Origin: JBBRYK01 sp038237665
Lineage (GTDB): Bacteria > Actinomycetota > Thermoleophilia > Gaiellales > Gaiellaceae
Assembly: GCA_038237665.1 (NCBI GenBank)
Contig: JBBRYK010000058.1
Location: 1 to 17,296, forward strand
Direction: 5' to 3'
DNA length: 17,296 nucleotides
In this document: positions 1 through 6,580 of the stretch, piece by piece
Layout: the number at the start of each line of letters is the position of its first letter
How positions within the stretch are numbered: position 1 is the first letter of the stretch
Made by a program: the position numbers and the translations under genes
The notes under the pieces: generated by a model
The model's database searches: none
Seen by the model: the letters and a program-made list of their open reading frames with translations, nothing else
Told to the model about the DNA's origin: nothing

Positions 1-729
1 GAGATCGGCGAGGTCGTCGTCGGATACGCGGCCGGCGAACGTGACGCGCCCGTCGAGCCCCCGGTCGCGTGCGAGCTGCTCGAGCCGGTCCCGGTCGGGG
101 CCCTCGCCCGCGATCACACACCGCAACGCCGGCTCGGCAGCGACCGCTTCGAGCAGGAGGTCGATCCGCTTGGCGCGGTCGAGCCGGTTGACGGAGAGGA
201 TGTAGCCCTCGGAAGGAGCGGCGCGGTAGGGCAGCGGAGCCGGGGGGTGCGGGAGCACCTCGGACTCGATTCCCGTGGAACGCTGGATGCGATCGGCGAC
301 GTTCTGCGAGGTGGCGAAGACCCTCCGTGCCTCGCCGAGCGCGACCCTGTCGAGCCGCTGAACGGCCCGCCTGGTCGCGCGCTCCTCCGCCGACTCGCCG
401 AACTGCCCGAGCTCGGTGCGGTCGAGCTCGTAGGCCTGCCGGAACTGGTGCAGCACCCAGGCGACCTTGTTCGGGTGGCGGATGCAGTACGAGGGGAACT
501 TGGTTGCGATCACGAGGTCGATCCGCCGGCCGTCCGCCTCGTCGAGGTCGACGAGCCGCCAGAGGAACGCCTGGGTGAGCACGCGCTCGCCCGGATACCA
601 CTTGAAGGGAACGGTGACGAGGTCGACCTCGTGGTCTCGCGCCCGGAGCTCCGAGACGAGGTCGTCCGAGAAAATCTCCGCTCCGCCGCGCGCGTAGGGC
701 ACCTGCGGCCGGCAGACGGCGATCCTCAT
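1..729 (-). CDS. GT4-family glycosyltransferase, 3' end beyond window
   Basis: Cytosolic GT-B glycosyltransferase that would transfer a sugar from a nucleotide donor to a growing lipid-linked glycan. The minus-strand frame from ATG at 729 is open to base 1 (243 codons), so the C-terminus lies outside the window. The N-terminus has the GT4 acceptor-side pattern with a glycine-rich loop (VPYARGGAEIF, about residues 10-20). The interdomain region has SQNVADRI and VLPHPP, and the donor domain begins ILSVNRLDRAKRIDLLLEA followed by VIAGEGPDRDRL and VTFAGRVSDDDLADL, all typical of Glycos_transf_1. The EX7E donor motif would lie past the edge. A clear ribosome binding site, GGAGGA at 739-744, sits 9 nt before the ATG and fixes the start. 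The family is secure; donor and linkage are unknown. Confidence 0.9.
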   Translation of the reverse strand, partial: MRIAVCRPQVPYARGGAEIFSDDLVSELRARDHEVDLVTVPFKWYPGERVLTQAFLWRLVDLDEADGRRIDLVIATKFPSYCIRHPNKVAWVLHQFRQAYELDRTELGQFGESAEERATRRAVQRLDRVALGEARRVFATSQNVADRIQRSTGIESEVLPHPPAPLPYRAAPSEGYILSVNRLDRAKRIDLLLEAVAAEPALRCVIAGEGPDRDRLEQLARDRGLDGRVTFAGRVSDDDLADL

Positions 730-738
730 CTCGAAAGG

Positions 739-744
739 TCCTCC
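739..744 (-). promoter_or_regulatory. Shine-Dalgarno site for the GT4 gene starting at 729
   Basis: GGAGGA on the minus strand, 9 nt before the ATG at 727-729. It is one of the few strong ribosome binding sites in this window and settles the start of the edge-truncated glycosyltransferase. The rest of the 139-base gap up to 868 shows no further gene, no clear hairpin-plus-T terminator and no convincing promoter. Confidence 0.6.
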
Positions 745-868
745 GCCGGGCGTTTAGATGCTGACGCGGCTGGCTGGGAAGACCCCACCTCCCCGACCCA
801 TGGCGTCAGCCTAACCCCGAAAAGCGCGCGTGTCTGTGCCGCTTGTGCGCCGGAAGTGTGACGGGAGC

Positions 869-1999
869 TCACGTGCGGGCGTAGAGCGCATAGTCGAGCG
901 GCCCGAAGAGCAGCTCGTTCAGGCGGCGGACGTTTGCGGCGATCAGAGGGTCGTCCGGTTCGCCCAGGCGCTCGGCGGGCTCGTTGCGGAAGCGGATCTC
1001 CGTCGTGGCGAAGCCCGCCTGCCGCGCAAGCAGCTCGAGCGTCTCGGGAACGAGCGGCTGGGCATGCGTCAGGTCGGCGAAGTAGTTGCGGAGCGCGAGC
1101 GGCGAGAGCGGGTTGATCGTCTCGGCGACGAGGAGCCCGCCGGGCCGAAGCTTGGCGTGGGCGAGCTCGAGCAGGCGCCGAAGGGCGGCGGGCGGCAGGT
1201 GCTCGACGACCTGGGCGGCGAAGACTCCCCCGAGCGAGCCGTCCGCCAGCGACTCGAGATACTCGAGCGCGTCCGCCTGCTCGACGTCCAGACCCTCGCC
1301 CCGCGCGAAGCCGACCATGTCGCCGTCGGCGTCGACGCCGCGCGCCTCGACCTGGGCCTCGCGGAGCAGCGCCAGGAACTCGCCGCGACCACAGCCGACG
1401 TCCAGAACCAGCGCGGCGTCACGAAAGTCGTCGACATAGACCTGCTGCCGCGAGCGGACGTGGTCGGTCGATCCGCGCATGCGGCTCTCGAAGGCGAAGT
1501 AGTCCGGAACGGCGGAGGCCGCGGGCTGCGCCGCAACCGTGCGGGGCGCATCGCCTCCACGACGCTCGAGCCGGAGGAGCCGCTCCTCCAGCTCGCGAAC
1601 GGTGCGCTCGACCTGCTCCCGCCCGGCGAGCGCCGCATCGGTCTGCTCGTAGAGATCGTCGACCAGCTTCAGCATTGCGTCGTTGAACACGCGCTGCTCG
1701 GCGGCCAGCGGCTCGACGTACCAGCGCATCAGCCGTCGCAGCACAGGCTTGACGGGCCGCCCCAGGAGACCCTTCAGGCCGGGCCGGCGCTCGAGCGGGC
1801 GCTCCGCGGAGACGGGCCAGAGGCGTTCGGCCTGGGCGCGGGCGGCGATCCGTGCGCGCCGCCGGCCGACGCCGTCCGCGGAGGCGACGCCGCCCTTCCG
1901 CACCTCCTCCTGGAGCCGCTCGAAGAGCGCCTTCACGTCGATCGCTTCTGGAGCAGAAATCCCTGCAGACGGCACGGTTTTATCGCCGTCTCCGGGCAT
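869..1999 (-). CDS. Coiled-coil class I SAM methyltransferase of polysaccharide-cluster type
   Basis: A 376-residue SAM-dependent methyltransferase. The N-terminal 100 residues are helical and charged. About residues 100-147 look like a coiled coil (VRELEERLLRLERR). The methyltransferase domain follows at about 165-376, with motif I LDVGCGRGEF near 199-208, an acidic VDADGDM after strand 2, and AAQVVEHLPP as the motif IV region. The tail NPLSPLALRNYFADLTHAQP is typical of methyltransferases found in O-antigen and capsule clusters, distantly like the methyltransferase half of chain terminator WbdD. No kinase domain is present. It may methylate a glycan end or a sugar, with the coiled coil giving oligomerisation or membrane recruitment (inference). 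The ATG is preceded by a -10-like TAGAAT 6 nt upstream and no Shine-Dalgarno, suggesting a leaderless transcript. It is divergent from the GT4 gene at 2046. Confidence 0.88.
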   Translation of the reverse strand: MPGDGDKTVPSAGISAPEAIDVKALFERLQEEVRKGGVASADGVGRRRARIAARAQAERLWPVSAERPLERRPGLKGLLGRPVKPVLRRLMRWYVEPLAAEQRVFNDAMLKLVDDLYEQTDAALAGREQVERTVRELEERLLRLERRGGDAPRTVAAQPAASAVPDYFAFESRMRGSTDHVRSRQQVYVDDFRDAALVLDVGCGRGEFLALLREAQVEARGVDADGDMVGFARGEGLDVEQADALEYLESLADGSLGGVFAAQVVEHLPPAALRRLLELAHAKLRPGGLLVAETINPLSPLALRNYFADLTHAQPLVPETLELLARQAGFATTEIRFRNEPAERLGEPDDPLIAANVRRLNELLFGPLDYALYART

Positions 2000-2005
2000 C
2001 GGCTC

Positions 2006-2011
2006 ATTCTA
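2006..2011 (-). promoter_or_regulatory. Candidate -10 box for leaderless methyltransferase transcript
   Basis: TAGAAT on the minus strand matches the TATAAT consensus at five of six bases. Exactly 6 nt separate it from the ATG at 1999, so transcription would begin at or next to the start codon. No good -35 match is seen at 17-19 bp spacing, and no ribosome binding site lies between. The promoter call is an inference from position and sequence. Confidence 0.4.
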
Positions 2012-2033
2012 CTGGGGCCGCATTACGGCTCTG

Positions 2034-2039
2034 TAAGCT
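2034..2039 (+). promoter_or_regulatory. Candidate -10 box for leaderless GT4 transcript
   Basis: TAAGCT (TANNNT type) ends 6 nt before the GTG at 2046, the same spacing as the TAGAAT/ATG pair of the divergent gene in this 46-base gap. No Shine-Dalgarno sequence precedes the GTG and no clear -35 is seen. Confidence 0.32.
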
Positions 2040-2045
2040 CGCCTC

Positions 2046-3119
2046 GTGATCGGGATCAGCCTGCTGACGCTCGTTCCCGGAGTCGTCGGCGGCTCGGAGC
2101 GCTATGCGCGCGAGCTCTGCCGTGCACTCGACCGGGTCGGCGAGCTCGAGTACCGCGTGTTCGTGCCACGGATCGCCGAGGATGCCGCCGGCGGCCTGCC
2201 CGCGAAGACCGTGACGTCATACCGGGCCGCGCGCTCGATGCCGGGCCGGATCGCCGCGATGTCGCTCGCTGCAGCCGTGCCGTGGCCGGTCCGGCGCGAG
2301 CTCGACCTCGACCGGCTCGACGCGATCCACTTTCCGCTCAGCGTCATGCTCCCCCCGGTCGACCGGCCGCCGGCGGCCACCACTGTCCTCGACATCCAGC
2401 ACGAGTTCCTGCCCGAGTTCTTCTCACGCGCCGAGCTCGCGTATCGCCGGCTCGTCTATTCCTGGACGGTCCGCCGGAGCCGGATCGTGATCACCATCTC
2501 CGAGCACGCCCGGCAGACGCTGATCGAGCGACTCGGGCTCCTGCCGGAGCGCGTCCGGGCGATTCATCTCGCCGTCGACCTGGAGCGGTTCACGCCCCCG
2601 CCCGAGGGCGGGGCGCGGGAGCCGTTCCTCGTGTATCCGGCCAACCGGTGGCCGCACAAGAACCACGGGCGACTGTTCGAGGCGTTCGCGCTCTTGCGCC
2701 GGAGCCGTCCGGAGCTGCGTCTCGTGCTGACCGGCACCGGCCACGACGGGACGCCGCTGCCGGAGGGGGTCGAGGCGCGCGGACTCGTCTCGGCCGACGA
2801 GCTCGTCGGCCTCTACCGGCGTGCGGCGGCGCTCGTCTTTCCGAGCCTGTACGAGGGCTTCGGCCAGCCCCCGCTCGAAGCGATGGCCTGCGGCTGCCCG
2901 GTGGCGGTGTCGAACACGACCTCGCTGCCCGAGGTGTGCGGCGACGCTGCGGCGTACTTCGACCCTCTCGCTCCGGAAGACATCGCTCGCGCCGTCGACG
3001 AGCTGCTGGCGCGGCCGGGGAGGTACGTCGAGCGGGGCCTCCTGCGTGCCCGCCTCTTCACGTGGGACGAGTGCGCGCGCAGGCATGACGCCGTCTACAG
3101 AGAGCTGGCCGAAGCGTAG
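2046..3119 (+). CDS. GT4-family glycosyltransferase, mannosyltransferase-like
   Basis: A complete 357-residue GT-B glycosyltransferase. The N-terminal half carries LTLVPGVVGGSERYAREL (acceptor-side glycine loop, about residues 7-24) and LDIQHEFLPEFF (about 115-126). ITISEHARQTLIERLG marks the domain linker. The donor domain has YPANRWPHKNHGRLFEAF (about 198-214) and the EX7E signature YEGFGQPPLEAM with E270 and E278, followed by ACGCPVAVSNTTSLPEVCGDAA. This set resembles GT4 mannosyltransferases of O-antigen clusters, but the donor cannot be proved from sequence. The GTG start keeps the first beta strand (IGISLLTL) intact and follows a TAAGCT -10-like box by 6 nt. It is a single plus-strand gene between two minus-strand groups, ending 6 bp from the convergent end of the GDP-mannose dehydratase gene. 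Confidence 0.93.
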   Translation: MIGISLLTLVPGVVGGSERYARELCRALDRVGELEYRVFVPRIAEDAAGGLPAKTVTSYRAARSMPGRIAAMSLAAAVPWPVRRELDLDRLDAIHFPLSVMLPPVDRPPAATTVLDIQHEFLPEFFSRAELAYRRLVYSWTVRRSRIVITISEHARQTLIERLGLLPERVRAIHLAVDLERFTPPPEGGAREPFLVYPANRWPHKNHGRLFEAFALLRRSRPELRLVLTGTGHDGTPLPEGVEARGLVSADELVGLYRRAAALVFPSLYEGFGQPPLEAMACGCPVAVSNTTSLPEVCGDAAAYFDPLAPEDIARAVDELLARPGRYVERGLLRARLFTWDECARRHDAVYRELAEA

Positions 3120-3125
3120 GTCGGG

Positions 3126-4124
3126 CTACTCGTCGCGGGTGGGCTCGGCGGTTCGGGCCCCCGCGAGGCGTTCCACGTCGGTGTCGACCAGCAGGTGGAC
3201 GAGCTCCTCGAAGGCGACCGACGGCGACCAGCCGAGCCGTTCGCGCGCGCGGGACGCGTCACCCATCAGGTCGTACAGCTCGGCCTTGCCCCGCCGAAGC
3301 GATTCATCGATGTGCACGTACTCGGTCCAGTCCAGACCCACTCGGCCGAACGCGCACTCGACGAGATCCTGGACGCTGTGCGAGACGCCGGTCGCGATCA
3401 CGTAGTCGTCCGGTTCGGCCTGTTCGAGCATCAGCCACATGGCGCGGACGTAATCGCCTGCGTAGCCCCAATCGCGCCGCGCCTCCACGTCGCCAAGCCA
3501 GAGCTCACCCTCCAGGCCGAGGCTGATCGCCGCGGCCGCATGCGCGACCTTCCGCGGCACGAAGTCGAGCGGGCGCCTCGGCGACTCGTGGTTGTAGAGG
3601 ATCCCCGAGCACGCGTAGAGGCCGTAGCGCCGCCGGTAGCTCCGGGTGACGAAGTGCGCGTACGCCTTGGCGATCCCGTACGGCGTCAGCGGCGAGAGCG
3701 GCGTGTCTTCGTTCTGGGGAACCTCGCGCGGCTCACCGAAGATCTCACTCGAGGACGCCTGGTAGAAGCGGATCTCCGGATCGACGTGGCGGATTGCCTC
3801 CAGCAGGGAGGTTGCGCCGACGGCGGCGAACTCGGCCGTGACCACCGGCTGCCGCCAGGAGGCTGGCACGAACGACGGAGCGGCGAGGTTGTAGACCTCG
3901 TGCGGCGCACACGCTTCCAGCGCCTGGACCAGGGAAAGCTGATCGAGCAGGTCGGACTGAATCAGCTCGACCCGTTCGCGAATGGCCTGGAGGTTCGGGA
4001 ACGGCTCCGAGGGCGGCCGCCGAACGATCCCGTAGACGTCGTAGCCCTGTTCGAGCAGAAGCTCGGCCAGATACGAGCCGTCCTGGCCGCCGATGCCTGT
4101 GATCAGCGCGCGGCGACGTTCCAC
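3126..4124 (-). CDS. gmd: GDP-mannose 4,6-dehydratase
   Basis: An extended short-chain dehydrogenase that converts GDP-D-mannose to GDP-4-keto-6-deoxy-D-mannose, the precursor of GDP-fucose, GDP-rhamnose and related sugars. At 332 residues it is near normal size for the family. It shows the NAD(P)-binding TGIGGQDGSYLAELL (residues 9-23), the active-site strand YQASSSEIFG (121-130, Ser/Glu), the catalytic YGIAK (Tyr149, Lys153), and the Gmd hallmark YNHESPRRPLDFVPRKV (177-193). The loop usually written AQSHV is APSFV here. The frame is open upstream to 4439, but that part lies within the exported-protein gene and reads as low-complexity Arg/Ser. The start is therefore placed at GTG 4124, just before the first Rossmann strand. 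It is the last gene of the flippase-led minus operon. An AGGAGG lies 24 nt upstream and can pair with CCTCCT next to the start. Confidence 0.92.
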   Translation of the reverse strand: MERRRALITGIGGQDGSYLAELLLEQGYDVYGIVRRPPSEPFPNLQAIRERVELIQSDLLDQLSLVQALEACAPHEVYNLAAPSFVPASWRQPVVTAEFAAVGATSLLEAIRHVDPEIRFYQASSSEIFGEPREVPQNEDTPLSPLTPYGIAKAYAHFVTRSYRRRYGLYACSGILYNHESPRRPLDFVPRKVAHAAAAISLGLEGELWLGDVEARRDWGYAGDYVRAMWLMLEQAEPDDYVIATGVSHSVQDLVECAFGRVGLDWTEYVHIDESLRRGKAELYDLMGDASRARERLGWSPSVAFEELVHLLVDTDVERLAGARTAEPTRDE

Positions 4125-4129
4125 GGTCG

Positions 4130-4154
4130 AGGAGGGTAGAGGAAGCGGCCTCCT
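4130..4154 (-). promoter_or_regulatory. SD/anti-SD hairpin in front of gmd
   Basis: On the minus strand AGGAGG (4149-4154) overlaps the TAG stop of the upstream exported-protein gene. A perfect complement CCTCCT (4130-4135) follows after 13 nt, 5 nt before the GTG of the dehydratase gene. The six-base stem would hide the only ribosome binding site in this gap. Without folding the spacing of 24 nt is too long for initiation at GTG 4124. A regulatory role is inferred; it could be a chance pairing. Confidence 0.25.
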
Positions 4155-5163
4155 AGAAGAGGCGCTTGCGTTCGGCCGACTTCTTCGCGACGACCTCGGT
4201 CCGGACCTGCGTCTGGCGCTGGACGTGCTTGCTGCGCACCGAGAAGCGGATGCGGCGTGCTGCGGTTCCCGCAAACGGCGCGAAACCTGCCGTCGAACGT
4301 GCCTTCGGGATAACGTCGACGAGCAACGACGTACCGCGCCGTGTCTTGCAGCCGGCGAGGGAGCAGAGCTTGTCGGGCCGCCGGATGCGCGCGATCCTCG
4401 CCGGCGTGACCTTGCCGGCGGCGTCGACGAGCTCGACACCGGTCACGTCGAACGTGTCCGCGGGGTCCTGCCAGCGCACGAGCACCTGCACGGTGCGGGC
4501 ATTCGCCGAGACGGGCGCGCTGTGCGGTTTGGCTTCCCCGGGCCTGGTGAAGCCGTCCTTGTAGGTCGGCGCGGGCGGCGCGATCACGTCGTACGCCCAG
4601 TCACCGCTGTCCGGTGCGACGTCGAGGTACTTCGCGTCCTGGCTCGTGCTGATCAGGAACATGCTGATGCGCTTGGGCGAGCCGATGTCGCGGCGGTTGA
4701 CCGTGAACGTCAGCGCGTGGGCGGCGAGATCGAGCGTCCCCGTGAAGGAGCCCTGAAGCGTGCTCGTGTCGAATTCCTTGCCCTTGCAATGGAGCAGCAT
4801 GAAGAAGTTGGTCAGCGTCGCAGCCTTGCCGAGGAAGACGAGCGTGTAGTCCCCACCGTGCGTGTTCGCGCAGCCCGTGGCGGTGCTTCCGTCCGTGTTC
4901 AGGTAGACGCCGAGGAAGTCGTCGGGCGCCCAGGTGTCGCGATTCGGGACGGTGACCCGAACGGTAAGGGTGCCCTCGTCGTCGTTACTGACGGCGACCG
5001 AGGTGATGTCCGGAGCCTGATCTCCGTCGGCGTCGCCCGTCGGATCGGTGAACTCCTTCGAGTTGGCGGTCGCGGTCAAGGGGCCCGCATCCGCCGACGT
5101 CGCAAGGCCAACGACGGTGACGATGACGCAGGAGCCGACGGCAAGCAGACGGCGAATTGTCAT
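4153..5163 (-). CDS. Exported protein of unknown function, beta-rich with acidic Asp-Gly loop
   Basis: I do not recognise a named family. The 336-residue product has a clear Sec signal peptide: RR at 4-5, a hydrophobic stretch about 6-21, and AxA-type cleavage at ADA after residue 26. The mature N-terminus has an acidic loop DPTGDADGDQAPD that could bind Ca2+, followed by alternating beta-strand sequence (LTVRVTVPNRDTWAPDDFLG, YLNTDG) like DOMON or CBM9-type beta sandwiches, which is only a resemblance. The C-terminal third looks like a second beta domain (VQVLVRWQDPADTFDVTGVE, with Cys-Ser-Leu-Ala-Gly-Cys nearby) ending in a basic tail. It sits between a methyltransferase (21 bp upstream) and gmd (28 bp downstream) in the same operon, so a role with the exported glycan is plausible but unproved. 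Confidence 0.85.
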   Translation of the reverse strand: MTIRRLLAVGSCVIVTVVGLATSADAGPLTATANSKEFTDPTGDADGDQAPDITSVAVSNDDEGTLTVRVTVPNRDTWAPDDFLGVYLNTDGSTATGCANTHGGDYTLVFLGKAATLTNFFMLLHCKGKEFDTSTLQGSFTGTLDLAAHALTFTVNRRDIGSPKRISMFLISTSQDAKYLDVAPDSGDWAYDVIAPPAPTYKDGFTRPGEAKPHSAPVSANARTVQVLVRWQDPADTFDVTGVELVDAAGKVTPARIARIRRPDKLCSLAGCKTRRGTSLLVDVIPKARSTAGFAPFAGTAARRIRFSVRSKHVQRQTQVRTEVVAKKSAERKRLF

Positions 5164-5184
5164 GGCCCAGAGCCAGGGTAGCGC

Positions 5185-5946
5185 TCAGCGCCGCACGAAC
5201 GTGATCCGCGCGATGTCGCCCTTCGGGCCGTCCCTCTCGCGCGCGAGCAACCCGAACAGGGGACCGAGCGGCACGAGCCATGGGAACAGGCGGTTGTAGG
5301 CGGCGTTGAGGTTGGGTTGCAGCCGGGCGACACGCGTCCCCTGCACATGGAGCCCAGGCACCGAGGCGGCGAAGTCCTCGAGAGCCGCATCGTCGTACCA
5401 GCGCTGGAAGAAGGTGTCGCCGCTACCGTAGAGCGGCCGGTCGCGGTGCTCGTCGTAAGCCTTGGGCGCGTGCGGGACCGTGACGACCACACGACCACCC
5501 GGTTTCACCACTCGAGCGAGCTCGGCGAGGGCCGAGCGGTCGCCGCCGGCGGGGATGTGCTCGAGGACCGAGACCGAGTAGGCGTGATCGAACGTGGCAT
5601 CCGGGTACGGGAGTGCCCGTCCGTCGGCGACCTCGAAGCGGATGTTCTGCTCGCCGGCGGTCAGGCGCCGCCAACGGCCGACCTCCTCCTCGAAGGCGTC
5701 GACGGAGGTGACGTCGACGCCTTCACGGGCGAGGTGTACCGCGAGCAGCTTGGGGCTCGCGAGGTCGAGGACGCGCTCGCCCGGACGAGCCGCGAGCTCG
5801 CGCTTCGTCTCCGGCAGCTCGAGATAGCGGCTGGGGTCGAGCGGGACGACGACTCTGATCGCGGCCTCGCGCAGATAGCCGCGGCGGACGAGATGGCCCA
5901 GCCCGAGCCCGACGCTCGTGCGGTACAGCCCGAGCCAGCCGCGCAT
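5185..5946 (-). CDS. Class I SAM methyltransferase (Methyltransf_11 type) with atypical motif I
   Basis: A 253-residue methyltransferase. After an N-terminal extension of about 55 residues (YRTSVGLGLGHLVRRGYLRE), motif I reads VLDLASPKLLAVHLA (about 59-73), where the usual GxGxG glycines are missing. The rest is standard: an acidic VTSVDAFEEE after strand 2, VADGRALPYPDATFDHAYS, VLEHIPAGGD, and the post-I loop VVKPGGRVVVTVPH. The carboxy end is LARERDGPKGDIARITFVRR. Substrate is unknown; a glycan or lipid-linked sugar is likely from context. Its ATG shares one base with the TGA of the upstream Clp N-domain gene (TGATG), indicating translational coupling. Confidence 0.85.
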   Translation of the reverse strand: MRGWLGLYRTSVGLGLGHLVRRGYLREAAIRVVVPLDPSRYLELPETKRELAARPGERVLDLASPKLLAVHLAREGVDVTSVDAFEEEVGRWRRLTAGEQNIRFEVADGRALPYPDATFDHAYSVSVLEHIPAGGDRSALAELARVVKPGGRVVVTVPHAPKAYDEHRDRPLYGSGDTFFQRWYDDAALEDFAASVPGLHVQGTRVARLQPNLNAAYNRLFPWLVPLGPLFGLLARERDGPKGDIARITFVRR

Positions 5947-6569
5947 CAGGGAGCGGGGCGCTTGAAGACGAGGCGACCGTCTTCCAGGCGAAGGACGAGC
6001 TCCCAGCCCTCGGCGCCGAGCCCCGCCAGAACGGCCTCCAACTCGTCTTCGCCCGCCTGGATCCGGTACTCCCAGCGGTGAGGCCGCCTGAACCGTCTAC
6101 GGGACCAGTGAGGCGAAGGCATCCCGCCGGCACCGGCGCCGATGACTCGGAAGATCTCGACTCGCACCCTCTCGGCGTCGGCGCCGGCAGCATGCAGGAT
6201 CTGCGCCGCGACACCTTCGTTGTCGCGGGCAAGACCGAGCAGGATGTGCTCGGTACCGATGTGGTTGTGGCCGAGCGCGAGCGCCTCCCGCAACGAGAGC
6301 TCGAGAACCTTCTTCGCTCGAGGCGTGAACGGGATCTGCCCGCTCGCGACCGGATCGTCGCCCTTGCCGACGATCTCCACCACCTTGCTTCGCGCCCGGT
6401 CGAGCGAGATCTCGAGCGACTCGAGCACCATCCTGGCGACCCCCTCCGGCTCGCGCAGCAACCCGAGCAGGAGGTGCTCGGTGCCGATGTAGTTGTGCTT
6501 CAGCGCGCGCGCCTCGTCCTGCGCGAGGACGACGACCTGCCGGGCCCGCTCCGTGAAGCGCTCGAACAC
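5946..6569 (-). CDS. Stand-alone ClpC N-domain protein fused to a DUF4177-like C-terminus
   Basis: A 207-residue protein with two Clp-N repeats but no AAA+ ATPase. Repeat one is about 1-68 (MFERFTERARQVVVLAQDEA, HNYIGTEHLLLGLL) and repeat two about 78-144 (FTPRAKKVLELSLREA, HNHIGTEHILLGLA). These match the ClpC substrate- and adaptor-binding domain. A basic linker (SRRRFRRPHR) leads to a small module of about 45 residues, WEYRIQ..ELEAVLAGLGAEGWELV, which resembles DUF4177. In the family the N-domain binds adaptors, phosphoarginine or substrates; here, without ATPase, it may act as an adaptor, decoy or sensor (inference). The GTG start gives the canonical MFERFT. It lies 11 bp after the flippase gene and overlaps the next methyltransferase gene by one base, so it is embedded in the glycan operon. 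Confidence 0.88.
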   Translation of the reverse strand: MFERFTERARQVVVLAQDEARALKHNYIGTEHLLLGLLREPEGVARMVLESLEISLDRARSKVVEIVGKGDDPVASGQIPFTPRAKKVLELSLREALALGHNHIGTEHILLGLARDNEGVAAQILHAAGADAERVRVEIFRVIGAGAGGMPSPHWSRRRFRRPHRWEYRIQAGEDELEAVLAGLGAEGWELVLRLEDGRLVFKRPAP

Positions 6570-6580
6570 CTGTCACAAGG

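Noticed and set aside
730..868. A small gene or RNA in the gap between the first two minus-strand genes
   Set aside because: No frame with plausible start and composition, no tRNA-like fold by eye and no stable stem with T tract; only the SD site at 739-744 is supported.
830..3088. A 752-codon open frame on the plus strand
   Set aside because: It runs antisense through the methyltransferase gene and then out of frame through the GT4 gene; its translation is Arg/Ala/Pro-rich with no domain, a usual artefact of GC-rich coding DNA.
3119..3126. A terminator between the convergent GT4 and dehydratase genes
   Set aside because: Only 6 bases separate the stops and no stem followed by a T run is visible on either strand.
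4125..4439. N-terminal extension of the GDP-mannose dehydratase by 105 codons
   Set aside because: The added part is Ser/Arg-rich, lies inside the exported-protein gene, and precedes the Rossmann strand that normally begins the family.
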